Shown: positions 50,943 through 58,066 of the stretch, piece after piece
Position numbering within the stretch: position 1 is the stretch's first letter
How the letters are laid out: the number at the start of each line of letters is the position of its first letter
Source of the DNA: Streptomyces sp. NBC_00341
GTDB taxonomy: Bacteria; Actinomycetota; Actinomycetes; Streptomycetales; Streptomycetaceae
NCBI RefSeq assembly: GCF_041435055.1
Contig: NZ_CP108002.1
Coordinates: forward strand, 2,914,001 to 2,978,000
Direction: 5' to 3'
DNA length: 64,000 bases
Made by a program: the position numbers and the translations under genes
Notes under the pieces: model-generated
The model's input: only the letters and a program-made list of their open reading frames with translations
What the model was told of the DNA's origin: nothing
Database searches by the model: none

Positions 50943-50989
50943 GAACGATGTTCTAGAATAGAACGTGGTTCGACCATAGAACGTAGTTC
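50943..50989. promoter_or_regulatory. Three GAACNNNGTTC operators, 18 bp apart
   Basis: GAACGATGTTC (50943-50953), GAACGTGGTTC (50961-50971) and GAACGTAGTTC (50979-50989) have centres exactly 18 bp apart. They fill the space between the divergent MFS and TetR genes and are the likely binding sites of the TetR protein. Confidence 0.75.
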
Positions 50990-51013
50990 GATAAATGCGC
51001 AAGCTGTGATTGG

Positions 51014-51742
51014 ATGGGAGACATGACAGGCCCGCGACCACGACCCGCCGATCGCCCTTCCCGAGGACGTCAGCGTGGATCGCACTCCATCGAGGCCGTT
51101 CTCTCGGCGGCCGTGGCCCTGCTCGACGAGGCCGGCGAGCCGGCACTGACCCTCCGCGCCCTCGCCGCCCGGCTCGGCACGGGCGTCGGCAGCATCTACT
51201 GGTACGTCTCCGGCAAGGACGAACTGCTCGACCGCGCCATCGACCATGTGCTCGGCGGGGTGCTGACCACCGTCGAGCGGCAGAGCAGCAGCGGCGACCC
51301 GATCGACGACCTGCGCGTGATGGCCGTGACCCTGTTCGACGCGGTCGTGGACCGGCCGTGGCTGGGTGCGCACTTCATGCGGAACATCGACGTCGAGGGC
51401 AATGCCTTGCGGCTCTACGAGGAGCTGGGGCAGAAGACGCTCCGGCTCGGCCTCACGCCCCGGCAGCGGTTCCACGCCGTGACGGCGATCGTGGGCGTCG
51501 TGGTCGCCAACGCCGCCGACATGGGGCAGGAACCGCCCCAGGAGGTGGTCGAGGGCCTCGTGGGCCGCGAGGAGTTCCTCGGCCGCTACGCCGCGACGTG
51601 GCGCAAGCTCGACGCCGGGACGTATCCGTTCCTGCACGACATCGTCGACGAGTTCGACGGGCACGACGACAAGGACCAGTTCCTCGCCGGGCTGGAGCTG
51701 ACGCTGTCGGGACTCCGCCTCCAGGCCCAGGCCGGGGCCTGA
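51014..51742 (+). CDS. TetR-family regulator with TetR_C-type domain
   Basis: A 242-residue regulator. The DNA-binding domain reads GSHSIEAVLSAAVALLDEAG, LTLRALAARLGTGVGSIYWY (helix-turn-helix) and VSGKDELLDRAIDHVLGGVL (about 22-80). The helical ligand domain follows and is rich in Arg and Leu (LRLGLTPRQRFHAVTAIVGV). ATG 51014 or 51023 can be the start; both precede the Arg-rich tail. It is divergent from the MFS exporter, which it should repress through the three operators at 50943-50989. Confidence 0.85.
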   Translation: MGDMTGPRPRPADRPSRGRQRGSHSIEAVLSAAVALLDEAGEPALTLRALAARLGTGVGSIYWYVSGKDELLDRAIDHVLGGVLTTVERQSSSGDPIDDLRVMAVTLFDAVVDRPWLGAHFMRNIDVEGNALRLYEELGQKTLRLGLTPRQRFHAVTAIVGVVVANAADMGQEPPQEVVEGLVGREEFLGRYAATWRKLDAGTYPFLHDIVDEFDGHDDKDQFLAGLELTLSGLRLQAQAGA

Positions 51743-51767
51743 CACATCCCGGTCCCCCGGCCCGCGC

Positions 51768-52661
51768 TCAGCGGCTCGGCACGGCGGCGTCCAGGTGGCT
51801 CGCGTAGCGCGCGTTCAGGTCCTTGTGCACGGCCCGCGCCACCGCCTGGATGGTGTGGACGCCGTCGTTCATCGTCCTGTTGTCCTGGGTGAGCACCGAG
51901 AGCGCGTAGTCGTGGCCCCGGCCCGTGAAGGCGCCGATGCTGTGCACCCGCCAGCCGTGGGTGGACCGCCGCAGCCAGCCGTTCTTGAGCTGGACGGTGG
52001 CCGAGGCCGGGGCCCCGGCCGGTGTCCCCCAGCGCTGCGAGGGGACGACCTTGCCCATCAGCCCAAGCTCGTAGGCGCGGGCCCTGTCGCTGAGCACCGG
52101 GTTCGCCGCCGTGAGCAGGGCCAGCAGCCGCTGCTCGTCCTGGGCGGTGATCCGGGTGAGCCCCCAGTAGCCGCCGGACCCGGGTGTCGTGTGCGTCATC
52201 CCGGCCGTCTTGAGGAAGGCCTTGATCCTGGTGGCGCCGAGCTGCTTCCACAGGCTGGTGGTGGCGTTGTTGTCGGACTTGGTGATCATGGCGGTGCTGA
52301 GGTCGGTCTCGCGCCGCGTGAGGTGGCGGTGGTGCGTGGCGCTGTCCCGGAGCAGCGCGGCCAGCACGGTCGCCTTCACGACGCTGGCGGAGTCGTACGC
52401 CGATGTGGACCGCAGCGTGCACGTGGTGCCGGTGGTCCGGTCGTGGAGCGCCAGCGCGGTGGTCGACCCGCGCCCGCCGAGCGCCGCGGTGATGTCCTTC
52501 GACAGCCGGGCGGCGAGCCCGGACCTGCCGGAGGCGCAGCTCACCGCCGGCGTCGCGGCTGCGGCGGGCGCCGCGCCGAGCGCCACGGCCGCGAGCACGG
52601 TGACGGCCAGCGCGGCGGCGGGTGCGGGCCCGGCACGGCGGGATACGTGGGATGCGGTCAT
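51768..52661 (-). CDS. Secreted class A beta-lactamase-fold serine hydrolase
   Basis: A 297-residue exported protein with a signal peptide (APAAALAVTVLAAVALGAAP, cleaved near 35) and the penicillin-recognising fold. The SxxK motif is S93-V-V-K96 and the SDN motif S129-D130-N131. The third box, normally KTG, is K226-N227-G228, so it differs at one position. The Glu166 region of true class A enzymes is not obvious. It may be a weak lactamase, an esterase or a penicillin-binding-like protein. The ATG 52661 is the first Met after the hairpin at 52679-52717. Confidence 0.78.
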   Translation of the reverse strand: MTASHVSRRAGPAPAAALAVTVLAAVALGAAPAAAATPAVSCASGRSGLAARLSKDITAALGGRGSTTALALHDRTTGTTCTLRSTSAYDSASVVKATVLAALLRDSATHHRHLTRRETDLSTAMITKSDNNATTSLWKQLGATRIKAFLKTAGMTHTTPGSGGYWGLTRITAQDEQRLLALLTAANPVLSDRARAYELGLMGKVVPSQRWGTPAGAPASATVQLKNGWLRRSTHGWRVHSIGAFTGRGHDYALSVLTQDNRTMNDGVHTIQAVARAVHKDLNARYASHLDAAVPSR

Positions 52662-52678
52662 AGTGTGCCGGGATCAAC

Positions 52679-52717
52679 GCGACGCGCCCGGAGCCGTTAC
52701 GGTTCCGGGCGCGTCGC
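52679..52717 (-). terminator. 18-bp terminator hairpin downstream of the TPP enzyme gene
   Basis: GCGACGCGCCCGGA (52679-52692) pairs perfectly with TCCGGGCGCGTCGC (52704-52717). The inner bases GCCG/CGGT extend the stem (one G-T wobble) to a TTA loop. It lies about 60 bp past the stop of the TPP-enzyme gene and just before the beta-lactamase-fold gene, separating their transcripts. Confidence 0.8.
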
Positions 52718-52727
52718 GTTCGACCAC

Positions 52728-52788
52728 CTCAGAGGTGCGGGTTCCTCAGAGGTGCGTTTCTCAGAAGTGCGTCTTTCTCAGAGGTGCG
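52728..52788. repeat. Four CTCAGAGGTGCG copies duplicating the end of the TPP enzyme gene
   Basis: CTCAGAGGTGCG occurs at 52728, 52745 and 52777, with one variant CTCAGAAGTGCG at 52760 (spacing 17, 15 and 17 bp). The copy at 52777 holds the last codons (Thr-His-Leu) and stop of the TPP-enzyme gene, and the others are downstream duplicates. It resembles the repeat block after the DUF3626 gene. Confidence 0.7.
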
Positions 52789-54463
52789 TCGGCTCGAACA
52801 TCCTGAGCAGCGCGGGGAGCACCACGACCGAGGGGCCGGGCTGCGCGAAGGACTTGGCCAGGTCGGCGGCGAGCGTCTGCGGGCTCGTACGGACCGCGGG
52901 GACGCCGAAGGACTCGGCCAGGGCCACGAAGTCCGGTCGGGACAGCTCCGTGCCGGTGGTCTCGCCGAAGGCGTCGGTCATGTACTCGCGCAGGATGCCG
53001 TAGCCGCCGTCGTCCACGATCAGCCAGGTGACCGGGAGGTCGTACTGGCGGGCGGTGGCCAGTTCCGCGAGGGAGTACATCGCGCCGCCGTCGCCGGAGA
53101 CCGCGAGGACGGGCTTCGTGCGGTCGGCCGCCGCCGCGCCGATCGCCGCCGGGAATCCGTAGCCGAGGCCGCCCGCGCCCTGGGCGGAGTGCATGGTGTT
53201 GGGGTGCCGGGCGTCGAAGGCGGACCAGGCCCAGTAGGCGAGGATCGTCATGTCCCAGAAGCTGGGGGACGTGTCGGGCAGGGCCGCCCGGATCTCGCCG
53301 AGGAGGTGCTGCTCCAGGGTGCGTTCCTGGGCGTCGATCCTGTCCCGTACCCGGCCGAGCACCTCCCGGACGCGCTCGGCGGCGGTCGGGTCCTCGCGCG
53401 GGGTGACGGCTTCGAGGAGGTCTGCCAGGGCGTCCCTGGCGTCGGCGTGGATGCCGAGCGCCGGATGGTTGGACTCCAGCTTCCCGGCGTCGGCCTCGAT
53501 CTGGACGACCCGGCCGCGCGGGGCGAACGTGTAGTAGTTCGAGGAGAGTTCACCCAGTCCGGAGCCGACGACCAGCAGGACGTCGGCGTCCTCCAGGAAG
53601 TCCGTCGTGTGCCGGTCCTCCAGCCAGGACTGGAGCGAGAGCGGGTGCTCCCACGGGAAGGCGCCCTTGCCCCCGAAGGTGGTGACGACCGGGGCACTGG
53701 TCTTCTCCGCGAGCGCGCGCAGCTTGCCGGATGCGTCGGAGCGCACGACCCCGCCGCCCGCGATGATCGCGGGCCGCTCGGCGTTCGACAGCAGATGGGC
53801 CGCCACCGCGATGAGTTCGGGACGGGCGTGCAGTTCGCGCGGGGTGGCGTCCATCGCCGTGACGACGGGCAGCGTCGTCTCGGCCAGCAGCACGTCCTGC
53901 GGGATCTCGACCCAGACCGGGCCGTGCGGGGCCGTCAGCGCGGACTCCCAGGCGGCGGCGATCGCGGACGGGATCTGCGAGGCTGTACGCACCGTGTGGA
54001 CGGACTTCACGATGTCCCGGAACGACGCCTTCTGGTCGCGCAGTTCGTGCAGATAGCCGTGGCGGCCGCCGCCGAGTCCCGCCGCCGGGATCTGGCTGGA
54101 GATCGCGAGCACAGGGGCGGAGGCCGCGGCCGCCTCCTGGAGCGCGGCGAGCGAGGTGAGCGCGCCGGGGCCGGTGGACAGCAGGAGCGGGGCGACCTCG
54201 CCGGTGACGCGGCCGTAGGCGTCGGCGGCGAAGCCCGCGTTGTTCTCGACGCGCAGGCCGACGTAGCCGAGGGACGAGCGGCGCAGCGCGTCGAACATGC
54301 CGAGCGCGTGCTGTCCGGGCAGCCCGAAGACGGTGGTCGCGCCGAGCCCCTGGAGGGTCTCGACGACGAGGTCGCCGCCGTTGCGTCCTGGCGGGGGGGC
54401 CAGCGCGGCGGCGATCTGCTCGGGGGTGAGCTCGGGCCGCTCGTCGTGGTGGTCGTGGCTCAC
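52778..54463 (-). CDS. TPP-dependent decarboxylase of the acetolactate-synthase family (2-ketoarginine decarboxylase-like)
   Basis: A 561-residue thiamine-diphosphate enzyme. The Glu that activates TPP is in [40 protein letters not shown] and [20 protein letters not shown] follow, and the cofactor motif is [20 protein letters not shown] with the usual VDDGGYG. The LHE-x2-DQ phrase and the length match what I remember of AruI, the 5-guanidino-2-oxopentanoate (2-ketoarginine) decarboxylase of Pseudomonas aeruginosa (about 559 residues). The gene overlaps a ureohydrolase gene (ATGA), and a guanidinobutyrase acts later in that same route. A plain acetolactate-synthase-like role or another 2-oxo acid is possible. 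Confidence 0.72.
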   Translation of the reverse strand: MSHDHHDERPELTPEQIAAALAPPPGRNGGDLVVETLQGLGATTVFGLPGQHALGMFDALRRSSLGYVGLRVENNAGFAADAYGRVTGEVAPLLLSTGPGALTSLAALQEAAAASAPVLAISSQIPAAGLGGGRHGYLHELRDQKASFRDIVKSVHTVRTASQIPSAIAAAWESALTAPHGPVWVEIPQDVLLAETTLPVVTAMDATPRELHARPELIAVAAHLLSNAERPAIIAGGGVVRSDASGKLRALAEKTSAPVVTTFGGKGAFPWEHPLSLQSWLEDRHTTDFLEDADVLLVVGSGLGELSSNYYTFAPRGRVVQIEADAGKLESNHPALGIHADARDALADLLEAVTPREDPTAAERVREVLGRVRDRIDAQERTLEQHLLGEIRAALPDTSPSFWDMTILAYWAWSAFDARHPNTMHSAQGAGGLGYGFPAAIGAAAADRTKPVLAVSGDGGAMYSLAELATARQYDLPVTWLIVDDGGYGILREYMTDAFGETTGTELSRPDFVALAESFGVPAVRTSPQTLAADLAKSFAQPGPSVVVLPALLRMFEPTHL

Positions 54464-55428
54464 TTCGTCCGGGCCTCTGCAATCTGGCGGGTCATGATCG
54501 TCGTCAGCTCGTACGCCGTGTGGGAGGCGGCGACGGAGGTGATCTCGGCGTGATCGTACGCGGGGGCGACCTCGACCAGGTCGGCGGAGACCAGGTTGCA
54601 GGAGGACAGCCCGCGCACGATTTCGAGCAGCTCGCGGGAGGTGAGGCCGCCGGCCTCCGGGGTGCCGGTGCCGGGGGCGTGCGCCGGGTCCAGGACGTCG
54701 ATGTCGATGGAGATGTAGAGCGGCCGGTCACCGATGCGCTGCCGGAGCTGGTCGGCGATCTCGTCGACGCCGCGCCGCATGACGTCGGCGGAGGTCACGA
54801 TCCCGAAGCCCATCTTGGCGTCGTCGGTGAGGTCCTGCTTGCCGTACAGCGGGCCGCGGGTGCCGACGTGGGAGAGCGCGGAGGTGTCGAGGATGCCCTC
54901 CTCGACGGCCCGGCGGAACGGGGTGCCGTGGGTGTACTCGGCGCCGAAGTAGGTGTCCCAGGTGTCCAGGTGCGCGTCGAAGTGGAGCAGCGCGACGGGG
55001 CCGTGCTTCTTGGCGACGGAGCGCAGCAGCGGCAGCGCGATGGTGTGGTCGCCGCCGAGCGTCATCAGCCGGGCGCCGGTGGAGAGCAGATCGTCGGCCG
55101 CGGCCTCGATCGTCTCGACGGCCTCGTTGATGTCGAACGGGTTGGCCGCGATGTCTCCGGCGTCCGCGACCTGCGCGAGGGCGAACGGGGAGGCGTCCTG
55201 TGCCGGGTTGTACGGGCGCAGCAGCCGCGAGGCCTCCCGGATCGCGTTGCCGCCGAAGCGGGCGCCGGGCCGGTAGGAGACCCCGGTGTCGAAGGGCACG
55301 CCGACCACGGCGACGTCCGTCGTCCCGACCTCGTCGAGGCGGGGCAGCCGGGCGAACGTCGCGGGCCCGGCGTACCGGGGGACGCGGGAGGAGTCGACGG
55401 GGCCGCGCGGCGTCTCTGTGCTGCTCAT
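54460..55428 (-). CDS. Ureohydrolase: agmatinase/guanidinobutyrase family
   Basis: A 322-residue arginase-fold enzyme that hydrolyses a guanidino compound to urea and an amine. The two-manganese centre is complete: H128 in [16 protein letters not shown]151, H153 and D155 in [16 protein letters not shown], and D242 and D244 in [20 protein letters not shown]. The N-terminus has [19 protein letters not shown]. Sequence alone cannot tell agmatine from 4-guanidinobutyrate or other guanidino acids; the linked TPP enzyme and symporter favour a guanidino-acid substrate. The ATG 55428 is preceded by a 5' leader containing short GATTCC repeats. The upstream 70-bp element is shared with the symporter operon. 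Confidence 0.85.
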   Translation of the reverse strand: MSSTETPRGPVDSSRVPRYAGPATFARLPRLDEVGTTDVAVVGVPFDTGVSYRPGARFGGNAIREASRLLRPYNPAQDASPFALAQVADAGDIAANPFDINEAVETIEAAADDLLSTGARLMTLGGDHTIALPLLRSVAKKHGPVALLHFDAHLDTWDTYFGAEYTHGTPFRRAVEEGILDTSALSHVGTRGPLYGKQDLTDDAKMGFGIVTSADVMRRGVDEIADQLRQRIGDRPLYISIDIDVLDPAHAPGTGTPEAGGLTSRELLEIVRGLSSCNLVSADLVEVAPAYDHAEITSVAASHTAYELTTIMTRQIAEARTK

Positions 55429-55548
55429 GGGGTGGGTGGCCTTTCCTTCGATTCCTGTGATTCCAGTGATTCCTGCGGCAACGCGCTGCTTCTTCGGTCT
55501 GCCGGATCTCCCGGAGCGGCCCGGAAGCACGCGCACGGGTCCATGGAC

Positions 55549-55619
55549 GACGGTAAGCGGCCGGGAAGCCGGCCTGAAGTGTGCGTTTCATCCATTCTCA
55601 TCGATCGGAAGGGATGAAA
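55549..55619 (-). promoter_or_regulatory. Shared 70-bp control element (copy 1) in the 319-bp gap upstream of the ureohydrolase
   Basis: The gene-free stretch 55429-55747 contains a 70-bp element (55549-55618) that matches 57991-58060 at 59 of 70 positions by hand count, without gaps. It includes the inverted repeat TTTCATCC (55586-55593) and GGATGAAA (55612-55619). It lies about 120-190 bp upstream of the ureohydrolase start. The core CGTTTCATCCATTCTC is identical in both copies. Read on the minus strand, it could also encode a peptide starting [14 protein letters not shown], similar to MKRTLQRGFPATYR in copy 2. Confidence 0.7.
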
Positions 55620-55747
55620 TATCCACACCTGAGCTCCTGGCTGCCGACATTCGGCTTGTGCTGGGGGCGGACTCCCGGCGAGCTCAGGAACGCACGGCCC
55701 GGCGCTCCCTAGGATCGGGGCCACGATCATGACCACCGGGAGTTCGG

Positions 55748-56410
55748 ATGAGCGAGAACGCACGGCCGGAGCCCGGTCACTCGCCCCAGAGACTGACCTT
55801 CTTCACGGACTCGATCTTCGCGATCGCCATGACGCTGCTGGCCGTGGAGCTGAAGCGGCCGGACCAGGAGCAGCTGGAGTCGTCCGCTGCGCTGGGCCGC
55901 TTTCTGGTGGACCAGCGGAGCTCCTTCCTGGCGTTCGCGCTGGCGTTCGTCCTCCTCTGGTCGGTGTGGCGCCGTCACCACCAGCTGATGGACCGGATCC
56001 ACGTGCTGTCGAACACCTTCACGTTCTGGCACGCGCCGTTCCTGCTGCTGGTCGCGTTCCTGCCGTTCCCGACGGCCGTCATCGGGGCGACGATCACCAA
56101 TCCCATGGCGCAGACCCTCTTCGCCGGCACGATGGCGGGCATCTTCTTCTGCGAGGTGGCCCTCAAGGAGGTCTCGGCCGCCTCCGGGCTCGTCATCGGC
56201 GACGCCGCGGAGGCCCGCGCACACGCCAACGGTTCGTGGGCGGTGGCCCTCTGGTTCGTCCTGAGCCTCGGCCTCGCCTGGGTGTTCCCGTACGCCTACG
56301 TCCTGTGGTTCTTCGCGCCGCTGGCCGCCGGCCGCGGCAGACGGCTCGTCTCCCGCCTGCGCAGCCGCCGTTCGACCGGGCATGACGGGGGCGCGCGGCA
56401 CGGGGACTGA
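55748..56410 (+). CDS. TMEM175-family (DUF1211) potassium channel-like protein
   Basis: A 220-residue membrane protein with the signature FFTDSIFAIAMTLLAVEL (about 17-34), the bacterial form of the FSDxxxxI motif that lines the ion path in TMEM175 channels. Further helices are at about 58-74, 88-114, 122-142 and 165-190. In bacteria it forms leaky K+ channels from tetramers. The Arg-rich tail (GRGRRLVSRLRSRRSTG) is cytosolic. It sits between the guanidino-type operons, but in the opposite direction. A functional link to them is not evident. Confidence 0.85.
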   Translation: MSENARPEPGHSPQRLTFFTDSIFAIAMTLLAVELKRPDQEQLESSAALGRFLVDQRSSFLAFALAFVLLWSVWRRHHQLMDRIHVLSNTFTFWHAPFLLLVAFLPFPTAVIGATITNPMAQTLFAGTMAGIFFCEVALKEVSAASGLVIGDAAEARAHANGSWAVALWFVLSLGLAWVFPYAYVLWFFAPLAAGRGRRLVSRLRSRRSTGHDGGARHGD

Positions 56411-56433
56411 CCGCCGAGGAGCCGAGGGGGCGG

Positions 56434-57921
56434 TCAGCCCGCGACCGCTTCCTCCACCCGCTCGGCCGGCTCCGGCTCCCCGCCGCGCCCCGCCAGCCGC
56501 TCGCGCCAGGCGGCCAGGACCGCCGCGTCCGTCGGCTTCGTGGCCAGCGAGACGATGACGTAGACGGCGAGCGAGGCCAGCAGCCCGTAGTAGACCGGCT
56601 CGTTCGCGAGGATTCCGTACCCGGCCATCAGCCCGATCACCGCGAGGCCGCCCACCGCCACGGCGGCCAGCGCCCCGGCCGCCGTGCCCCGGCGCCACAG
56701 CAGGCCGCCGAGGATCGGCACCAGCAGTCCGCCGACGAGCAGGTTGTAGGCGACGGTCAGGGCCTCGACCACGTTGTTCAACGCGATGGCGATGAGGATC
56801 ACCGCGATGCCCATGATCAGGATGAAGGCGCGGTTGCCCTTCACCTCGTCGTGTTCCTCTTCGTGTTCCGCGCCGTCCCCGCCCCGGGTGACCACGCCCT
56901 TGAACCGGGACCAGATGTCGTTGTTGGCCACCGTCGCGCAGGCGATCAGCGCGCCGGAGGAGGTGGACATCACCGCGGCGAGCGCGGCGGCCAGGACCAG
57001 ACCGCGTACGCCCACCGGGAGTTCGTCCTTGACGATGGTCGCGAAGGCGGCGTCCGCGGTGGGCAGCTTCGGGTACATGACCTTGGCCGCCGTGCCGATG
57101 ACGGCGCCCGCGACCGCGTACACCAGGCAGTACGTACCGGCGACCGTCCCTCCCAGCCGGGCCACGCGGTCGCTGCGGGCGGTGAACACCCGCTGCCAGA
57201 TGTCCTGGCCGATCAGCATGCCGAAGGTGTAGATCAGCACGTACGTGAAGATCGTCTCGCCGCCGATGCCGAGCGGGTCGAAGTAATCGGTGGGCAGCTT
57301 GGCCTTCATCTCACTGAAGCCGCCGGCCTTGACCACCGCGATCGGCAGCAGGAGCAGCAGCACGCCGATGGTCTTGACGACGAACTGGACCATGTCCGTG
57401 AGCGTGATCGACCACATGCCGCCGAGCGTCGAGTACGCGACGACGATGGTGCCGCCGAGGATGATCGCGACGGTCCGGTTCATGTCGAAGAGGACGTCGA
57501 AGATGGTGGCGTACGCGATGGTCGAGGTGACCGCGAGCATCAGCGTGTACGCCCACATGACGATGCCGGAGATGAGCCCGGCCCGGCCGCCGTAGCGCAG
57601 GTCGAGCATCTCGGAGACGGTGTAGACCTTCAGCCGCGCGATGCGGGCGGAGAAGAACACGGAGAGGGCGAGCAGCCCGAGGCCGATGGTGAAGACCATC
57701 CAGGCGCCGGAGAGTCCGTACTGGTAGCCGAGGCCGACCCCGCCGATCGTGGAGGCGCCGCCGAGGACGATGGCGGCCATGGTGCCGGAGTACATCCAGG
57801 GGCCGAGCCGGCGGCCCGCCACCAGGAACTCGCTCTTGGACTTGGCGCGGCGCATGCCCCACCAGCCCATGGCGAGCATGCCGGCCAGATAGACGACGAT
57901 CACGGCGTAGTCGACTGCCAT
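56434..57921 (-). CDS. Sodium:solute symporter (SSS family)
   Basis: A 495-residue transporter with about 13 hydrophobic helices. The start VDYAVIVVYLAGMLAMGWWG is typical, followed by SEFLVAGRRLGPWMYSGTMA, the Na-site helix AIVLGGASTIGGVGLGYQYG, WMVFTIGLGLLALSV and LAAALAAVMSTSSGALIACA (helix 8 region of the Na2 site). It imports a solute with sodium; family members carry sugars, amino acids, carboxylates, guanidino compounds or polyamines. The ATG 57921 follows GGAGGGAA. The 70-bp element 70-140 bp upstream is shared with the ureohydrolase operon, so the two should be expressed together. Confidence 0.88.
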   Translation of the reverse strand: MAVDYAVIVVYLAGMLAMGWWGMRRAKSKSEFLVAGRRLGPWMYSGTMAAIVLGGASTIGGVGLGYQYGLSGAWMVFTIGLGLLALSVFFSARIARLKVYTVSEMLDLRYGGRAGLISGIVMWAYTLMLAVTSTIAYATIFDVLFDMNRTVAIILGGTIVVAYSTLGGMWSITLTDMVQFVVKTIGVLLLLLPIAVVKAGGFSEMKAKLPTDYFDPLGIGGETIFTYVLIYTFGMLIGQDIWQRVFTARSDRVARLGGTVAGTYCLVYAVAGAVIGTAAKVMYPKLPTADAAFATIVKDELPVGVRGLVLAAALAAVMSTSSGALIACATVANNDIWSRFKGVVTRGGDGAEHEEEHDEVKGNRAFILIMGIAVILIAIALNNVVEALTVAYNLLVGGLLVPILGGLLWRRGTAAGALAAVAVGGLAVIGLMAGYGILANEPVYYGLLASLAVYVIVSLATKPTDAAVLAAWRERLAGRGGEPEPAERVEEAVAG

Positions 57922-57990
57922 GGGCTTCCCTCCGTCTCGTTGCACAAGGTTCGGGTCTGGGTTCGGGGCCCGGGATCCGGGCGTGGTGAA

Positions 57991-58060
57991 GACGGTAGGT
58001 GGCCGGGAAGCCGCGCTGAAGTGTACGTTTCATCCATTCTCGACGCACCGAACGGATGAA
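57991..58060. promoter_or_regulatory. Shared 70-bp control element (copy 2) between symporter and PucR genes
   Basis: This is the second copy of the element at 55549. TTTCATCC (58028-58035) faces GGATGAA (58054-58060) with the same 18-bp spacer as in copy 1. It lies upstream of the symporter (minus strand) and immediately before the PucR ATG at 58067, so PucR itself is a good candidate ligand and may autoregulate. Confidence 0.7.
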
Positions 58061-58066
58061 CCCTCC

